In this document: piece by piece, positions 52,329-61,519 of the stretch
Numbering within the stretch: the first letter of the stretch is position 1
How the letters are laid out: each line of letters starts with the position of its first letter
Assembly (NCBI GenBank): GCA_018715885.1
Contig: DVKT01000001.1
Location: forward strand, 9,668 to 73,667
Origin: Caccoplasma intestinavium
GTDB lineage: Bacteria > Bacteroidota > Bacteroidia > Bacteroidales > UBA11471
Reading direction: 5' to 3'
DNA length: 64,000 bases
Notes under the pieces: model-generated
What the model saw: only the letters and a program-made list of their open reading frames with translations
The model's database searches: none
Told to the model about the DNA's origin: nothing
Translations under genes and position numbers: made by a program

Positions 52329-52781
52329 ATGAGACTTATTATACAACGGGTTGCCCACGCTTCCGTAACCATAAACGGGAAAGTAAAATCGAGCATCGGA
52401 AAAGGATTGCTCATACTCGTCGGTATCGAAGATGCCGATGATACCACCGACGCCGAGTGGCTGTGCAAAAAAGTTGCGAATCTTCGCATTTTCGACGACG
52501 AAAACGGGGTTATGAATCTCTCGGTAAAAGACATCGACGGAGAAATATTGATAATCAGCCAATTTACCCTATTTGCATCGACAAAAAAAGGAAACCGCCC
52601 GTCGTATATCAGAGCTTCCAAGCCCCCTCATGCCATACCGCTGTATGAAACATTCTGCCGATATATCCGTGAAGAAACCGGGAAAGAAGCGGGAAGCGGA
52701 GAATTCGGAGCCGATATGAAAGTAGAACTGCTCAACGACGGCCCTGTAACGATATGTATAGATTCAAAGCAAAAAGAATAA
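52329..52781 (+). CDS. dtd: D-aminoacyl-tRNA deacylase
   Basis: A 150-residue enzyme that hydrolyses D-aminoacyl-tRNA and glycyl-tRNA-Ala. MRLIIQRVAHASVTINGKV and GLLILVGIEDADD start the fold. The signature loops are ISQFTLFASTKKGNRPSY, with the SQFTL and NRPSY motifs that meet across the dimer. The next gene starts 2 bases after its stop. Confidence 0.96.
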   Translation: MRLIIQRVAHASVTINGKVKSSIGKGLLILVGIEDADDTTDAEWLCKKVANLRIFDDENGVMNLSVKDIDGEILIISQFTLFASTKKGNRPSYIRASKPPHAIPLYETFCRYIREETGKEAGSGEFGADMKVELLNDGPVTICIDSKQKE

Positions 52782-52783
52782 CT

Positions 52784-53110
52784 ATGACACTGCAAGAAGC
52801 GCAAGAAAACGTCGACCGTTGGATCAAAGAATATGGTGTACGCTACTTCAACGAACTCACCAACATGGCCATTCTTACCGAAGAAGTCGGTGAAGTAGCC
52901 CGTATCATAGCCCGCCGATATGGAGAACAGTCATTTAAAGAAAGCGACAAGCAGATCGACTTGGCCGATGAACTGGCCGATGTCCTGTGGGTACTTATCT
53001 GTCTCGCCAATCAGACCGGCGTAGACCTGACCGAAGCGTTACAGAAAAATATCGACAAAAAAACGTCGCGGGACAACCGGCGACACAAAGAAAACGAAAA
53101 ACTGAAATAA
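52784..53110 (+). CDS. MazG-like nucleotide pyrophosphohydrolase
   Basis: A 108-residue single-domain MazG/all-alpha NTP pyrophosphatase. The metal-binding motif is LTEEVGEVARIIARRYGE with a second acidic helix DLADELADVLWVLICLANQ. It likely hydrolyses non-canonical or damaged nucleotides (house-cleaning). I use the ATG at 52784, 2 bases after dtd; the longer frame is inside dtd. The basic Lys/Arg/Asp tail appears disordered. Confidence 0.9.
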   Translation: MTLQEAQENVDRWIKEYGVRYFNELTNMAILTEEVGEVARIIARRYGEQSFKESDKQIDLADELADVLWVLICLANQTGVDLTEALQKNIDKKTSRDNRRHKENEKLK

Positions 53111-53146
53111 AGCCTTTTCATCGAAAAAACTCATAATATTTACGAT

Positions 53147-54025
53147 ATGGACCAGTACAACGAAATGCTGAAAGGTTACGACACCGACCTGCGAGACGAT
53201 GAAATCTCTCAAATAACGGAAACAATCCTGCACGAAGGATTACGAGAAAACTGCAATGAAGAAGTTTACCGCTTCCTTTTCGGGTGCATCGACTTGACAT
53301 CCTTGAATCCGACCGACAATCAAAATCAAATCGCCGAATTCACCCGACAAGTAAACGAACTGGACAATCAAAATCCCGAACTCAACCATGTCGCCGCCAT
53401 ATGCGTTTATCCCAATTTTGTAGAATGTGTACGCATGAACCTCGAAGTCTCTGATGTCAACATAGCAGCTGTTGCCGGAGGGTTTCCTTCTGCCCAAACA
53501 TTTACCGAAGTAAAAATCGCAGAAGCCGCTCTCGCCGTTGCCGAAGGTGCCAACGAGATAGACATAGTCATGAACGTAGGACAATTTCTAAGTGGGGAAT
53601 ATGAAGATATTTGCGATGAAATCGCAGAAATAAAACACAGCTGTCATGGAGATGCCCGACTGAAAGTCATTCTCGAAACCGGAGCTTTGGGAAATTACAG
53701 CAACATAAAAAAAGCGGCCCTACTCGCCATATATTCCGGTGCTGACTTTATCAAAACTTCTACCGGAAAACTGACTCCGGGTGCTACTCCCGAAGCTTTT
53801 TACGTCATGTGTACCGCCATCAAAGAGTACTACGAGAAAACACATACCCGCATCGGAATCAAGGCCGCAGGTGGAATATCTACTACAACAGACGCCGTAA
53901 AATACTACACGATTGCCAAAAACGTATTGGGAGAAGAATGGCTCCATAAAGAGTTCTTCCGCATCGGAGCAAGCCGACTGGCCAGCCGCTTATTGGAATC
54001 GATAGTAGGTGCAGGAAAGAACTGA
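53147..54025 (+). CDS. deoC: Deoxyribose-phosphate aldolase
   Basis: A 292-residue class I aldolase splitting deoxyribose 5-phosphate to glyceraldehyde 3-phosphate and acetaldehyde in nucleoside catabolism. The Schiff-base Lys is in YSGADFIKTSTGKLTPGAT, preceded by GANEIDIVMNVGQFLSGEYE and VILETGALGNY. It is about 40 residues longer than E. coli-type short forms, with an N-terminal helical extension. It ends the run that starts at ybeY, followed by a strong hairpin. Confidence 0.95.
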   Translation: MDQYNEMLKGYDTDLRDDEISQITETILHEGLRENCNEEVYRFLFGCIDLTSLNPTDNQNQIAEFTRQVNELDNQNPELNHVAAICVYPNFVECVRMNLEVSDVNIAAVAGGFPSAQTFTEVKIAEAALAVAEGANEIDIVMNVGQFLSGEYEDICDEIAEIKHSCHGDARLKVILETGALGNYSNIKKAALLAIYSGADFIKTSTGKLTPGATPEAFYVMCTAIKEYYEKTHTRIGIKAAGGISTTTDAVKYYTIAKNVLGEEWLHKEFFRIGASRLASRLLESIVGAGKN

Positions 54026-54061
54026 AATTTTCGATGAAACAGAGCTTTTTCGAATAATCAC

Positions 54062-54096
54062 AGAAAGGGCCGTACTTGGTGAGTACGGCCCTTTCT
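54062..54096. terminator. Terminator between deoC and the polyprenyl synthase gene
   Basis: AGAAAGGGCCGTACT (54062-54076), loop TGGTG, AGTACGGCCCTTTCT (54082-54096): a perfect 15-bp stem between convergent genes. The T-tails are short on both strands, but the stem is unusually strong. Confidence 0.8.
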
Positions 54097-54147
54097 CTAT
54101 ATAAAATAAATATCAGCTTCGCAATCGGACTCTCTCAACAGAGGGAA

Positions 54148-55122
54148 TTACTTTGCCCGGGAAATCGTATAATCGAAAACCGACATCAGAGATTCCGCTG
54201 CCGGAGAAGGGAAAAACGGCTCTAAATACCGACGTGCCTCATCGCGCAACTGTTCCATCACTTTCTCGGCATACTCTATTCCGCCATTTTCCACAGCAAA
54301 TGCAACTAAACGCGAAATTTCATCTTTCGAAAGTTCCGGTTTCGCCACCAAACTTTTCATTTCTGCACACCGGGAACCCTCAGTATGCGTAAGGGCATAT
54401 ATCAAAGGTAAGGTTACTTTTCCCTCGGACAAGTCGCTGCGTGTCGGTTTTCCTATCTCACCCGCTGCGAAATAATCGAAAATATCGTCCTTTATCTGAA
54501 AACAAAGTCCCAACCGTTCTCCAAACCCTTTTACCGCCGATGTCTGTTCGGGCGACATACCCGATGTTAGGGCTCCTATATGCATACAAGCAATAAAAAG
54601 AGATGCTGTCTTTTGGCGTATCACATTGAAATAGGCCTTTTCATCGATAATTTCTCCATGAGAAACCTCGATTTGATCCATCTCTCCGCAAGCCAGTGTA
54701 CGACCCAACGTTCCCAAAACTTCCATCACCCGAATCGAACGGGTCGGAAGAGCCGCCTGCAAAGCACTGGATACGAAATAATCTCCTGCAAGCACCGCAA
54801 TGCGATTATCCCATATACCGTTTATCGTCGTTTTACCTCTGCGAAGTTTCGACTCATCTACGACATCATCGTGTATGAGCGTAGCATTGTGCAACAATTC
54901 CACAGCTGCCGCGCCATATATCGTTTCGGGCTTTATATCACCGACAAGACGAGCCGTAAGCAAAACGAGGATAGGTCTTATCTGCTTACCTTTCATCGAA
55001 AGATAATGGTCTACGATACGAGATAGTAAAGGACTTGTCGAAGAAAGTATCTGCACAATGACTTCGTTCAACCGTATCAACTCGCCTTCTATGGGCTGTT
55101 TAATCTTCGACAATATATCCAT
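54148..55122 (-). CDS. Polyprenyl synthetase (octaprenyl/solanesyl diphosphate synthase type)
   Basis: A 324-residue trans-prenyltransferase that extends isopentenyl units to a long isoprenoid, used for menaquinone side chains. The first Asp-rich motif is HNATLIHDDVVDESKLRRG and the second is CFQIKDDIFDYFAAGE. The start KIKQPIEGELIRLNEVI is typical of IspB-like forms. I use the ATG at 55122, 27 codons into the frame, since the promoter box lies in the longer frame. Chain length is not readable from sequence alone. Confidence 0.92.
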   Translation of the reverse strand: MDILSKIKQPIEGELIRLNEVIVQILSSTSPLLSRIVDHYLSMKGKQIRPILVLLTARLVGDIKPETIYGAAAVELLHNATLIHDDVVDESKLRRGKTTINGIWDNRIAVLAGDYFVSSALQAALPTRSIRVMEVLGTLGRTLACGEMDQIEVSHGEIIDEKAYFNVIRQKTASLFIACMHIGALTSGMSPEQTSAVKGFGERLGLCFQIKDDIFDYFAAGEIGKPTRSDLSEGKVTLPLIYALTHTEGSRCAEMKSLVAKPELSKDEISRLVAFAVENGGIEYAEKVMEQLRDEARRYLEPFFPSPAAESLMSVFDYTISRAK

Positions 55123-55142
55123 CGGTGATTTTTTAGTAGGTG

Positions 55143-55150
55143 CAAAGATA
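55143..55150 (-). promoter_or_regulatory. Promoter for the polyprenyl synthase gene
   Basis: On the minus strand TATCTTTG (55150-55143), an exact TAnnTTTG box 20 bases before the start. Confidence 0.6.
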
Positions 55151-55241
55151 ATGCAAACCGAGAGCAGAATAAAACGAACACGCTCATTTTTTATGTCAAA
55201 CAATAGCTTTATCGGGTAAAACTATAAATAAAACAAAAAGA

Positions 55242-55271
55242 TTTGGCAGAATTATCGTAAATTTACCTCGG
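55242..55271 (+). promoter_or_regulatory. Possible promoter for polA
   Basis: TTTG at 55242-55245 and TACCTCGG at 55264-55271 (two mismatches to TAnnTTTG) are 22 bases apart. The ATG is 57 bases further. Confidence 0.4.
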
Positions 55272-55328
55272 AATATTTCCGAAACAGGGATTCCGTATCT
55301 CCTATTTTTAGAACTAACATCTCTCGAC

Positions 55329-58109
55329 ATGTCCGATAAACGACTTTTTCTACTCGATGCTTACGCCCTCATCTACCGGGCTTATTACGGTTTCATCAAA
55401 AATCCGCGTATCAACTCCAAAGGGGTAAACACATCGGCCATCTTCGGTTTTGTCAATACACTCGAAGAAGTCCTCCGTAAAGAGAACCCGTCGCACATCG
55501 CCGTCGGATTCGATCCTGCCGGTCCGACTTTCCGACATGAAGCCTATGAGAAATACAAAGCGCAGCGGGAAGAAACGCCCGAAGTAATCCGCCAGTCGGT
55601 ACCCATTATCAAAGAGATCATTCGAGCCTATAATATACCCATTATAGAAGTCGCAGGATACGAAGCCGATGATGTAATAGGAACACTCGCCAAAGAAGCC
55701 GAAAAAGCCGGATTCGATACCTACATGATGACTCCCGACAAAGATTACGGCCAACTTGTCTCCCCACACATTTTTATTTATCGTCCGCAGTTCGGAAACA
55801 GCAATTTCGAAATACGGGGCGTCGACGAAATCAAAAACAAATACGGCATAGAACGACCCGAACAAGTCATCGACATCTTAGGTCTCATGGGCGACTCGTC
55901 GGACAATATTCCCGGTTGTCCCGGCATAGGAGAAAAAACGGCCGTCAAACTGGTACAAGAATTCGGCTCGATAGAAAATCTCCTCGACCACACCGACAAC
56001 CTTAAAGGGGCTACCAAAACAAAAATAGAAACCCATGTCGAGGAAATACGATTTTCCAAATTCCTTGCCACGATAAAAATCGATGTTCCCGTCTCGTTCG
56101 ACGAAGAAGCTCTACGACGCTCACCGATGAACGAAACCGCTTTACGCAAAATTTTCGAAGAACTTGAATTTCGGAATTTGACCGAAAGAATATTCGGGAA
56201 AAGCACATCTACACCCGTGATCGAAAACAAGCCTGTTCAAGGCTCGCTCTTTGATATATTTCCGACCGAAGGGACGGGCGAAGAAAAATATGCGACTCTC
56301 CGAGACATAAACTCCACCCCACACAATTACAAACTTGTTGAAAACGAAAAAGATATACAAGATTTAGCCCGCAAATTGGAAGGCTGTGATTTTTTTGCAT
56401 TTGACACAGAAACCACCGGAGTAGAGCCTATGACAGCCGAATTGGTCGGAATGTCGTTCTCTTTACAAGAAAATGAGGCCTATTATATACCTGTTCCGGC
56501 CCAAAAAGAAAAAGCGGACTCGATTGTCAAAATATTTAAACAAGCGTTAGAAAACCCTTCATCTCTCAAAATCGGTCAAAACATCAAATACGATTACATC
56601 ATGATGCGACGTTACGGTCTGCAACCGGCAGGTCGTTTCTTCGACACGATGGTTGCCCATTATCTGTTACAACCCGAGCAACGACACAACATGGATTACC
56701 TTGCCGAGATATATCTCGGCTACAAAACCATTCATATCGAAGAGCTCATCGGGCCGAAAGGAAAAGGACAGCGTTCCATGCGCGACGTATCTCCCGAAAG
56801 CGTATGCCCTTACGCCGCCGAAGATGCCGATATTACTCTGCAACTGAAAAAACGATTCGAGCAGGAACTCAAAAAAGAGGGGCTGGAAACACTTTTCTAC
56901 ACCATCGAAATGCCGCTTGTCAGAGTATTGGCCGAAATGGAAATCGGCGGCGTTCGCATCGATACAGAAGCATTACGCCGATCGTCGGCCATTCTTACCG
57001 AGAAACTTGCCGGTACAGAACAAGAGATATATACATTGGCAGGTGTACCGTTCAATATCAGTTCGGCGCGACAAGTCGGCGAAATTCTCTTCGAACGGTT
57101 GAAAATAGATGAAAAAGCCCGCAAAACAAAAACCGGACAGTATTCTACAACCGAAGAAGTTCTCGAAAAGTTGCGCTACCGACACCCCATAGTCGACAAG
57201 ATACTCGAATACAGAGGCCTGCGCAAACTGCTCAGCACCTATATCGATGCCTTGCCCGAACTCATCAACCCCTCTACCGGGAAAATACACACCTCTTTCA
57301 ACCAGACCATTACTGCAACGGGACGACTCAGTTCGAGCAACCCCAACTTGCAGAATATCCCCATACGCGATGACGAAGGTCGGGAAATACGCCGGGCTTT
57401 TATTCCCGAAGAGGGGGAGTTGTTTTTCTCGGCCGACTACTCGCAAATCGAACTGCGCATCATGGCCCACCTCAGCGGCGACCCTGCCATGACCGAGGCC
57501 TTTGTCTCGGGACAGGATATACACGCCGCCACAGCCGCAAAAATATACAAGGTAAACATCGACGAGGTAAGCAAAGAGATGCGACGTAAAGCAAAAACCG
57601 CCAATTTCGGCATTATCTACGGCATATCTACTTTCGGTCTGGCCGAACGGCTAAATATTCCCCGCAGTGAGGCCAAACAACTCATAGACGGTTATTTCGA
57701 TACCTTCCCCCAAGTAAAAGCCTATATGGAACAAAGTATTGAAACAGCTCGACAAAAAGGGTATGTCGAGACTTTGAACGGACGTAAACGCATGTTACCT
57801 GACATCAATTCGCACAACAGCGTTGTACGCGGCTATGCCGAACGAAACGCCATAAACGCTCCTATACAAGGCAGTGCCGCCGATATTATAAAAATCGCTA
57901 TGGTGCGCATTTTCGAGCGTTTCGAAAAAGAGGGGTTACAAGCTAAAATGATTTTGCAGGTACACGATGAGCTAAACTTCTCAGTCCCCATCAATGAAAT
58001 CGATGTCGTAACCCGCATCGTGAAAGAAGAGATGGAGCAGGCTGCCGTTTTGCGCGTACCTCTTATCGCCGATACCGGGACAGGCTCCAATTGGCTCGAA
58101 GCGCACTAA
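55329..58109 (+). CDS. polA: DNA polymerase I
   Basis: A 926-residue three-domain repair and Okazaki-processing polymerase. The 5' nuclease domain comes first (about 1-300, with AGYEADDVIGTLAKEAEKAG). The 3'-to-5' exonuclease domain appears intact, with the DxE motif in FAFDTETTGVEPM and AEDADITLQLKKRF. The polymerase has motif A at D703 (DYSQIELRIM), the O-helix RRKAKTANFGIIYGIS and motif C with H879-D880 (QVHDELNF). Length and order are normal. Confidence 0.97.
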   Translation: MSDKRLFLLDAYALIYRAYYGFIKNPRINSKGVNTSAIFGFVNTLEEVLRKENPSHIAVGFDPAGPTFRHEAYEKYKAQREETPEVIRQSVPIIKEIIRAYNIPIIEVAGYEADDVIGTLAKEAEKAGFDTYMMTPDKDYGQLVSPHIFIYRPQFGNSNFEIRGVDEIKNKYGIERPEQVIDILGLMGDSSDNIPGCPGIGEKTAVKLVQEFGSIENLLDHTDNLKGATKTKIETHVEEIRFSKFLATIKIDVPVSFDEEALRRSPMNETALRKIFEELEFRNLTERIFGKSTSTPVIENKPVQGSLFDIFPTEGTGEEKYATLRDINSTPHNYKLVENEKDIQDLARKLEGCDFFAFDTETTGVEPMTAELVGMSFSLQENEAYYIPVPAQKEKADSIVKIFKQALENPSSLKIGQNIKYDYIMMRRYGLQPAGRFFDTMVAHYLLQPEQRHNMDYLAEIYLGYKTIHIEELIGPKGKGQRSMRDVSPESVCPYAAEDADITLQLKKRFEQELKKEGLETLFYTIEMPLVRVLAEMEIGGVRIDTEALRRSSAILTEKLAGTEQEIYTLAGVPFNISSARQVGEILFERLKIDEKARKTKTGQYSTTEEVLEKLRYRHPIVDKILEYRGLRKLLSTYIDALPELINPSTGKIHTSFNQTITATGRLSSSNPNLQNIPIRDDEGREIRRAFIPEEGELFFSADYSQIELRIMAHLSGDPAMTEAFVSGQDIHAATAAKIYKVNIDEVSKEMRRKAKTANFGIIYGISTFGLAERLNIPRSEAKQLIDGYFDTFPQVKAYMEQSIETARQKGYVETLNGRKRMLPDINSHNSVVRGYAERNAINAPIQGSAADIIKIAMVRIFERFEKEGLQAKMILQVHDELNFSVPINEIDVVTRIVKEEMEQAAVLRVPLIADTGTGSNWLEAH

Positions 58110-58216
58110 TCATATCACCCGCAAGACACCGGAAACACGACATTTTATGCGTGTACGTGGCAAAATTATCCGTAAGGCTTTCTTAGGCGGAAGCATTTCC
58201 GTTATGCCCCTTTTTC

Positions 58217-59545
58217 TTATGACGGAATCTGCCTTCCCGACGAAATTTCGGCCTGCAACACATAATCATAGCCCGAAGCATTCTGGTAAATACGCAAGTC
58301 GAAACGAGAGGCCGCAACGAGAATATGCTCGACGATTTCGCTCTGTACCGACTCGAAGTCGACCCACGCCGTAACCGTTGTAAAACAGTATATTTCAAAA
58401 GGCGTACCATTTTCCGTAGGTTCAAGCAAACGAGCCATCACTTCGAATTGGGAGGTAATCGACTGATGATGCAATAGATACATATTGACATAGGCTCGGA
58501 AAAGGCCCAAGTTTGTGTCGATAGTTCCGTTTGCAAGCCCTTCGGAGTTGTGGGTATTCTCTACACGACCCTCTTCGCGCTGCTTCTTCTTCGCGGCAAT
58601 GTAATCCTTCATATACGGCAGGTCGGCATAAGCTTCGAGTTTTTCGTCGGTACAAGCCGTAACCGAATCATTCTCGATAAGGAAAGCCCGTTTTATACGA
58701 CGACCTCCGCTCTCGGTCATTCCCCTCCAATTCTGCATCGTCGAAGAGACCAATGTATAGGGAGGCAATGAAATAAGCGTATGATCGAAGTTGCGGACCT
58801 TTACCGTATCAAGTGTTATATCCTCCACCACTCCGTTTACCATACCTCCCGGCAAAACAATCCAGTCGCCCCGACGCACAAGGTCGTTCTCGGCCAACTG
58901 GAATCCGGCCACAAAGCCGAGAATGGAATCTTTGAAAACCAACATCAAAACGGCAGCAAAAGCCCCCAACCCCGTTATAAGTTTCAGAGGAGATACCCCG
59001 GCGATTATCGCCGCAATCAGAATAACGGCAACACCTATAAATATCCCTTTAAGCAGCTGTACGATACCTTTCAACGGACGGTCGCGCCACTCATCGCGCT
59101 GAGAAAATATATGCCAGAACGTATCGATCGTGCGATTGATATAAAACCAAAACACACCGACAAATACAATACTGCATATCCGCTCTATCCACCTTATCAA
59201 GTGAGGTGCATCTCCATATACCCACGGCAGAAAAGCCAATACGATAAGCGGGAAAAAGATATAAGCGACACTCGAAAAAAGGCGACGTTTTATCATGATC
59301 TGCAATGTTTTGTTGCGCGTATGCCGCGACAGCCGCACAAAAACACGGTGCAACACGATACGCAGCAACCAAGTAATAACGAGAGAAAGCAACAATATCA
59401 ACACCAGATAAATGAGGCTTTCCCATCGGTCTACGTGCCCGGAATCCATACCCAGACTTTTCAACATATCTTTTATTCCTTGCAGCAACGGTTCGGCTAC
59501 CCGATACGACTTATCTTCTATATACTCCAAATTCTCCATATACAT
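58217..59545 (-). CDS. Mechanosensitive ion channel, MscS family (YbdG/miniconductance type)
   Basis: A 442-residue inner-membrane channel that opens under membrane tension. Helices lie at about residues 44-66 (LIYLVLILLLSLVITWLLRI), 92-110, 130-145 and 175-200, with the pore helix near LITGLGAFAAVLMLVFKDSI. The cytoplasmic beta domain has NDLVRRGDWIVLPGGMVNGV and VKVRNFDHTLISLPPYTLVS. The DMESH-like pattern and long C-terminus suggest the miniconductance branch. It is convergent with polA, 107 bases apart. Confidence 0.93.
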   Translation of the reverse strand: MYMENLEYIEDKSYRVAEPLLQGIKDMLKSLGMDSGHVDRWESLIYLVLILLLSLVITWLLRIVLHRVFVRLSRHTRNKTLQIMIKRRLFSSVAYIFFPLIVLAFLPWVYGDAPHLIRWIERICSIVFVGVFWFYINRTIDTFWHIFSQRDEWRDRPLKGIVQLLKGIFIGVAVILIAAIIAGVSPLKLITGLGAFAAVLMLVFKDSILGFVAGFQLAENDLVRRGDWIVLPGGMVNGVVEDITLDTVKVRNFDHTLISLPPYTLVSSTMQNWRGMTESGGRRIKRAFLIENDSVTACTDEKLEAYADLPYMKDYIAAKKKQREEGRVENTHNSEGLANGTIDTNLGLFRAYVNMYLLHHQSITSQFEVMARLLEPTENGTPFEIYCFTTVTAWVDFESVQSEIVEHILVAASRFDLRIYQNASGYDYVLQAEISSGRQIPS

Positions 59546-59762
59546 TAAATTTTAACTCCGACAATAACAATAGCGATACCCGAGACCACAACAAATAATC
59601 TCCCTCACTTCTCCAAAGATACAAATATTTTCTTACACGACTTTCTCCGGGGGTATCCACACGCTCTAAAAAGCAAGAGAGACCATTCTATAAACCGCTA
59701 AAAGACAAAAAAGATTTAGAACCCGAAAGATTTGGGCAATAGGATAGTTCGACGTTTTTTTG

Positions 59763-59770
59763 TACTTTTG
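59763..59770 (+). promoter_or_regulatory. Promoter for ychF and downstream genes
   Basis: Exact TACTTTTG at 59763-59770, 28 bases before the ychF ATG at 59799. Confidence 0.6.
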
Positions 59771-59798
59771 CGGTCAGAAAATAAAAAAACGAAATAGA

Positions 59799-60902
59799 AT
59801 GGCATTACAATGCGGTATAGTCGGCCTGCCCAACGTGGGTAAATCGACGCTTTTCAACTGTTTGTCCAACGCCAAAGCGCAATCGGCAAACTTCCCCTTT
59901 TGTACCATCGAACCCAATGTGGGTGTTATTACCGTACCCGACGACCGGCTCAATAAATTGGCCGAGTTGGTACACCCGCAACGCATCGTCCCCACGACGG
60001 TCGAAATCGTCGATATAGCCGGGCTGGTAAAGGGTGCCAGTCAAGGAGAAGGCCTCGGCAATAAATTTCTTGCCAACATACGCGAGACCGATGCCATACT
60101 GCACGTTTTGCGATGTTTCGACGACGACAATATTACGCATGTCGATGGCTCGGTCGACCCCGTGCGGGACAAAGAAATCATCGACTACGAACTGCAACTC
60201 AAAGACCTCGAAACCATCGAAAGCCGCATAAGCCGGGTACAGAAACAAGCACAGACCGGCGGCGACAAAGCAGCCAAACTGGCCTACGAGGTATTGAGCC
60301 GCTATAAAGAGGCCCTCGAACAGGGAAAAGCCGCACGCACGGTAACATTCGAGACCAAAGACGAACAGAAAATCGCCCACGATCTTTTCCTGCTCACCAA
60401 CAAGCCGGTCATGTACGTCTGCAACGTCGATGAGGCCAGTGCAGTCAATGGAAATGCCTACGTCGAAAAAGTGCGGGAAGCCGTAAAAGACGAAAACGCA
60501 GAGATTCTCATAGTCGCTGCCAAAATAGAATCGGAAATAGCCGAATTCGAAACCTACGAAGAGCGGCAGATGTTTCTCAACGAGATAGGCCTCGAAGAAT
60601 CGGGCGTATCGCGCCTCATACGTTCGGCCTATAAATTGCTCAACCTCGAAACCTACTTCACCGCCGGAGAACCCGAAGTACGGGCATGGACTTACCTCAA
60701 AGGCAGCAAAGCCCCCCAATGCGCAGGGATTATCCATACCGATTTCGAGAAAGGTTTTATCCGTGCCGAAGTCATCAAATACGACGACTATATCGCGTTA
60801 GGTTCAGAAGCCGCCTGCCGTGAAGCCGGAAAGATAAATATCGAAGGGAAAGACTATATCGTGCAAGACGGCGATATCATGCACTTCCGTTTCAACGTAT
60901 AA
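59799..60902 (+). CDS. ychF: Redox-regulated ATPase YchF (OLA1 family)
   Basis: A 367-residue TRAFAC-class P-loop protein that prefers ATP over GTP and binds ribosomes. Walker A is GIVGLPNVGKSTLFNCLSNA, then FPFCTIEPNVGVI and VDIAGLVKGASQGEGLGNK. The G4 site reads NVDE (VMYVCNVDEAS) instead of NKxD, as expected for YchF. A coiled coil and a C-terminal TGS domain end the protein (HTDFEKGFIRAEVIKYDDYI). The start follows the promoter, and the LOG gene begins 18 bases after its stop. Confidence 0.96.
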   Translation: MALQCGIVGLPNVGKSTLFNCLSNAKAQSANFPFCTIEPNVGVITVPDDRLNKLAELVHPQRIVPTTVEIVDIAGLVKGASQGEGLGNKFLANIRETDAILHVLRCFDDDNITHVDGSVDPVRDKEIIDYELQLKDLETIESRISRVQKQAQTGGDKAAKLAYEVLSRYKEALEQGKAARTVTFETKDEQKIAHDLFLLTNKPVMYVCNVDEASAVNGNAYVEKVREAVKDENAEILIVAAKIESEIAEFETYEERQMFLNEIGLEESGVSRLIRSAYKLLNLETYFTAGEPEVRAWTYLKGSKAPQCAGIIHTDFEKGFIRAEVIKYDDYIALGSEAACREAGKINIEGKDYIVQDGDIMHFRFNV

Positions 60903-60920
60903 CCGCCTCGCCCCGTTCCC

Positions 60921-61508
60921 ATGAGAAAGATTCGTTCGGTCTGTATCTATTGCGCTTCAAGTTCCCGTGTCGCACCCGCCTATTTCGAGGCAGCACAGGA
61001 ATTGGGACAATTGCTCGCCCGTAAACACATACGATGCGTATATGGTGCAGGCGGACAAGGATTGATGGGAACACTGGCCGATGCCGTCATGCAGGAAGGT
61101 GGAGAAATCACAGGCGTTATTCCGCAATTCATGTACGACAACGGTTGGAATCACCCGGCTTTGAAAGATTTGATCATTACTCCCGATATACACAGTCGCA
61201 AACAACGCATGGCCTCCTTGTCCGACGCCGTCATCGCTTTGCCGGGAGGCTGCGGTACATTTGAAGAATTACTCGAAATCATTACATGGAAACAGTTGGG
61301 TCTGTACCTCAACCCCATTATAATACTCAACACCGACGGATATTACGACCCATTGATAGAAATGCTCGACCGGGCAACCGACGAATACTTCATGCGCCCC
61401 GAACACCGGGCCATGTGGTGTGCCGCCAAAACACCGCAAGAGGCCATAGATACACTATATTCCGCACCCGAATGGGACGGGAAACTATGTAAACTCGCCG
61501 TTATATAG
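60921..61508 (+). CDS. LOG family protein (TIGR00730), nucleotide phosphoribohydrolase-like
   Basis: A 195-residue protein with the Rossmann-like LOG fold. CIYCASSSRVAPAYFEAAQE, YGAGGQGLMGTLADAVM and the active-site motif PGGCGTFEELLEIITWKQLG are clear. Family members cleave cytokinin or purine riboside 5'-monophosphates; they were long misnamed lysine decarboxylases. It sits between ychF and DUF4271 with small gaps. Confidence 0.93.
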   Translation: MRKIRSVCIYCASSSRVAPAYFEAAQELGQLLARKHIRCVYGAGGQGLMGTLADAVMQEGGEITGVIPQFMYDNGWNHPALKDLIITPDIHSRKQRMASLSDAVIALPGGCGTFEELLEIITWKQLGLYLNPIIILNTDGYYDPLIEMLDRATDEYFMRPEHRAMWCAAKTPQEAIDTLYSAPEWDGKLCKLAVI

Positions 61509-61519
61509 ATGATGATGTA